Assembly: GCA_027001525.1 (NCBI GenBank)
Contig: JALTMR010000087.1
Span: forward strand, 1 to 7,559
Length of the DNA stretch: 7,559 nucleotides
Source of the DNA: Gammaproteobacteria bacterium
GTDB lineage: Bacteria > Pseudomonadota > Gammaproteobacteria > Tenderiales > Tenderiaceae
Reading direction: 5' to 3'
The position numbers and the translations under genes are program-made. Under the pieces are notes generated by a model. That model saw only the letters and a list, made by a program, of their open reading frames with translations, was not told the DNA's origin and did no database searches. This document shows, piece after piece, positions 6,729 through 7,559 of this stretch (its first letter is position 1; every line of letters begins with the position of its first letter).

Positions 6729-6892
6729 AGGAGCCTGTCGGACTTAGGTAATCGTAGCGATCATGGTGGGAGAGCGAGTGCAAATTTTCACGATTTTGAG
6801 GCGCATAGTGGGGCTATGTAACGAAAAATCGGGGAAATTTGAACCACTCTCCCATCAGCGCAGTAGATTATTCCTAAGTCCGACAGGCTCCT
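6729..6892. mobile_element. 164-bp near-palindromic MITE-like element with 20-bp perfect terminal inverted repeats
   Basis: The left end AGGAGCCTGTCGGACTTAGG (6729-6748) is the exact reverse complement of the right end (6873-6892). Symmetry continues inward with GGGAGAG (6768-6774) against CTCTCCC (6847-6853), CAAATTT (6781-6787) against AAATTTG (6835-6841), CGATTTT (6791-6797) against AAAATCG (6825-6831), and an apical CATAG/CTATG (6804-6808, 6814-6818) around a 5-nt loop at the exact centre. Transcribed on either strand it would fold into one long interrupted hairpin. It encodes nothing of note, so any movement would need a transposase supplied in trans, as for MITEs. No clear target-site duplication flanks the perfect repeats. 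It begins 33 bp after the EAL stop codon and could stop or process transcripts running from EAL towards the HDOD gene. The parent insertion-sequence family is not identified. Confidence 0.75.
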
Positions 6893-6925
6893 GACCCGGC
6901 GCACGAACTGCATCTGGTGCCGATA

Positions 6926-7559
6926 TCAGGCCTCGGCCAGCGCCTCCTCTTCCACCTTTGCCTCAAGCAAATAGGCTTCGAACACGCTTTTTTCCAACGG
7001 TCGGCTGATGAGAAAGCCCTGGGCAATCGTCGCCCCCTGCTTGCTCAGCATATCGAGATGCGCCTGCTCCTCCACCCCCTCGCCCACCACATCCATACCC
7101 AGAGAATCACCGATGGCGACAATGGCACTACTCAACGCGGCGGCATCCGGGTCGTGGTTGATGTCACGAATAAAGCTGCGGTCTATTTTCAGGGCATCAA
7201 AGGGATAACGCTTGAGATAGCTCAGCGAGGAGTAGCCCACGCCAAAATCATCAAGGGAGAGGCGAAAACCCAGGCGTTTCAACTGCTCCAGAATGTGGGC
7301 TGACATGGCCGCATTTTCCAGCAACAGGCTTTCGGTAATCTCCAGCTCCAGCGAGTCGGGGGCAATATGGTGTTTTGCCACAATCGCCTTCACCTGATCC
7401 ACAAAGCCCTGCTCTTTCAACTGTCGGGTGGAGATATTCACAGCCACCCGCACCTGGGGCAGACCGCGCATCTGCCACTCGGTCAGATCCTCGCAAACGC
7501 GCGCCAGAACCCAGGCACCGATCTCCACAATGAGGCCGGTGTCCTCAGCCACCGGGATG
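6926..7559 (-). CDS. EAL-domain c-di-GMP phosphodiesterase, N-terminus off the right edge
   Basis: The visible 210 residues are the C-terminal four-fifths or so of an EAL domain, which hydrolyses c-di-GMP to pGpG using divalent metal ions. The catalytic motifs inside the window look intact: VNIS (Asn), ELEITES (Glu), LDDFGVGYSSL (the DD metal pair), ALKIDRSFI (Lys), GEGVEEQ (Glu; AEGVE in most members) and AQGFLISRPL (Gln). The frame opens at the window edge with IPVAEDTGLI, the segment that normally follows the ExLxR motif by a few dozen residues, so EAL itself and any GGDEF or sensory domains lie beyond the edge. The conserved set suggests an active enzyme, though the first Glu cannot be checked. 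The protein ends with a short acidic tail (VEEEALAEA). The internal GTG at 7552 is not the start, because the domain continues upstream of it. Confidence 0.93.
   Translation of the reverse strand, partial: IPVAEDTGLIVEIGAWVLARVCEDLTEWQMRGLPQVRVAVNISTRQLKEQGFVDQVKAIVAKHHIAPDSLELEITESLLLENAAMSAHILEQLKRLGFRLSLDDFGVGYSSLSYLKRYPFDALKIDRSFIRDINHDPDAAALSSAIVAIGDSLGMDVVGEGVEEQAHLDMLSKQGATIAQGFLISRPLEKSVFEAYLLEAKVEEEALAEA

Larger units (their letters stand above)
6522..6925. other. 404-bp non-coding region between the EAL and HDOD genes
   Basis: No convincing gene is seen in either direction. From left to right it holds the HDOD leader, an AT-rich block at 6643-6680 with a tandem ACTAATT motif and a candidate minus-strand promoter, a short GC-rich stretch resembling the end of the EAL gene (6698-6723), the 164-bp palindrome (6729-6892), and 33 bp up to the EAL stop codon. 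Confidence 0.7.

Noticed and set aside
6529..6747. 72-codon plus-strand open frame in the non-coding region
   Set aside because: No ribosome site, basic low-information composition, and it runs into the palindromic element; no sign of coding selection.
6721..6900. Target-site duplication around the palindrome
   Set aside because: The bases flanking the perfect repeats (cct on the left, gac on the right) do not match at any usual length; at most a degenerate TA/TG or CT pair could be argued.

Overview
The window is about 60% GC and dense in genes, and it looks chromosomal. It most likely comes from a gammaproteobacterium. The RimO sequence is close to the usual gammaproteobacterial form, and the region is rich in c-di-GMP and two-component signalling genes (hybrid kinase, HDOD protein, EAL protein). 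Free-living and sulfur-oxidising gammaproteobacteria often look like this. The organism is inferred from protein character only; there is no rRNA or other marker gene.

Layout. Positions 1-1778 (minus strand) hold most of a soluble hybrid sensor histidine kinase (PAS, HisKA, HATPase_c, receiver). It runs off the left edge inside an Ala/Pro-rich linker. A 206-bp divergent intergenic region follows, with an 8-bp perfect hairpin and a good TATAAT box, and leads into rimO (1985-3304, plus), a complete ribosomal protein S12 methylthiotransferase. Downstream on the plus strand are an 88-residue helical protein of unknown function (3387-3653), an exported pentapeptide-repeat protein (3763-4539) and a short, divergent MoeA-like molybdopterin-binding protein (4609-5607). 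Convergent to these, on the minus strand, is an HDOD-domain protein (5637-6521). After a 404-bp non-coding stretch comes the C-terminal part of an EAL-domain c-di-GMP phosphodiesterase (6926 to the right edge, minus).

The non-coding stretch 6522-6925 is the most unusual part. It holds a 164-bp near-palindrome (6729-6892) with perfect 20-bp terminal inverted repeats and no room for a transposase, so it looks like a MITE. Its immediate surroundings include what may be a decayed duplicate of the 3' end of the EAL gene. A candidate promoter for the HDOD gene lies on the other side of it.

How the genes relate. The three minus-strand genes are signalling proteins: a phosphorelay kinase, an HDOD regulator and a c-di-GMP hydrolase. 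The plus-strand genes are unlike one another (tRNA-modification-type radical SAM enzyme acting on the ribosome, small unknown, exported beta-helix, molybdenum cofactor-like enzyme). They have 69-109 bp gaps rather than overlaps, so a single functional operon is not shown. I see no CRISPR array, phage gene, tRNA, rRNA or defence operon. The best candidates for something undescribed are the palindromic element, the MoeA-like protein lacking the usual C-terminal domain, and the 88-residue protein.
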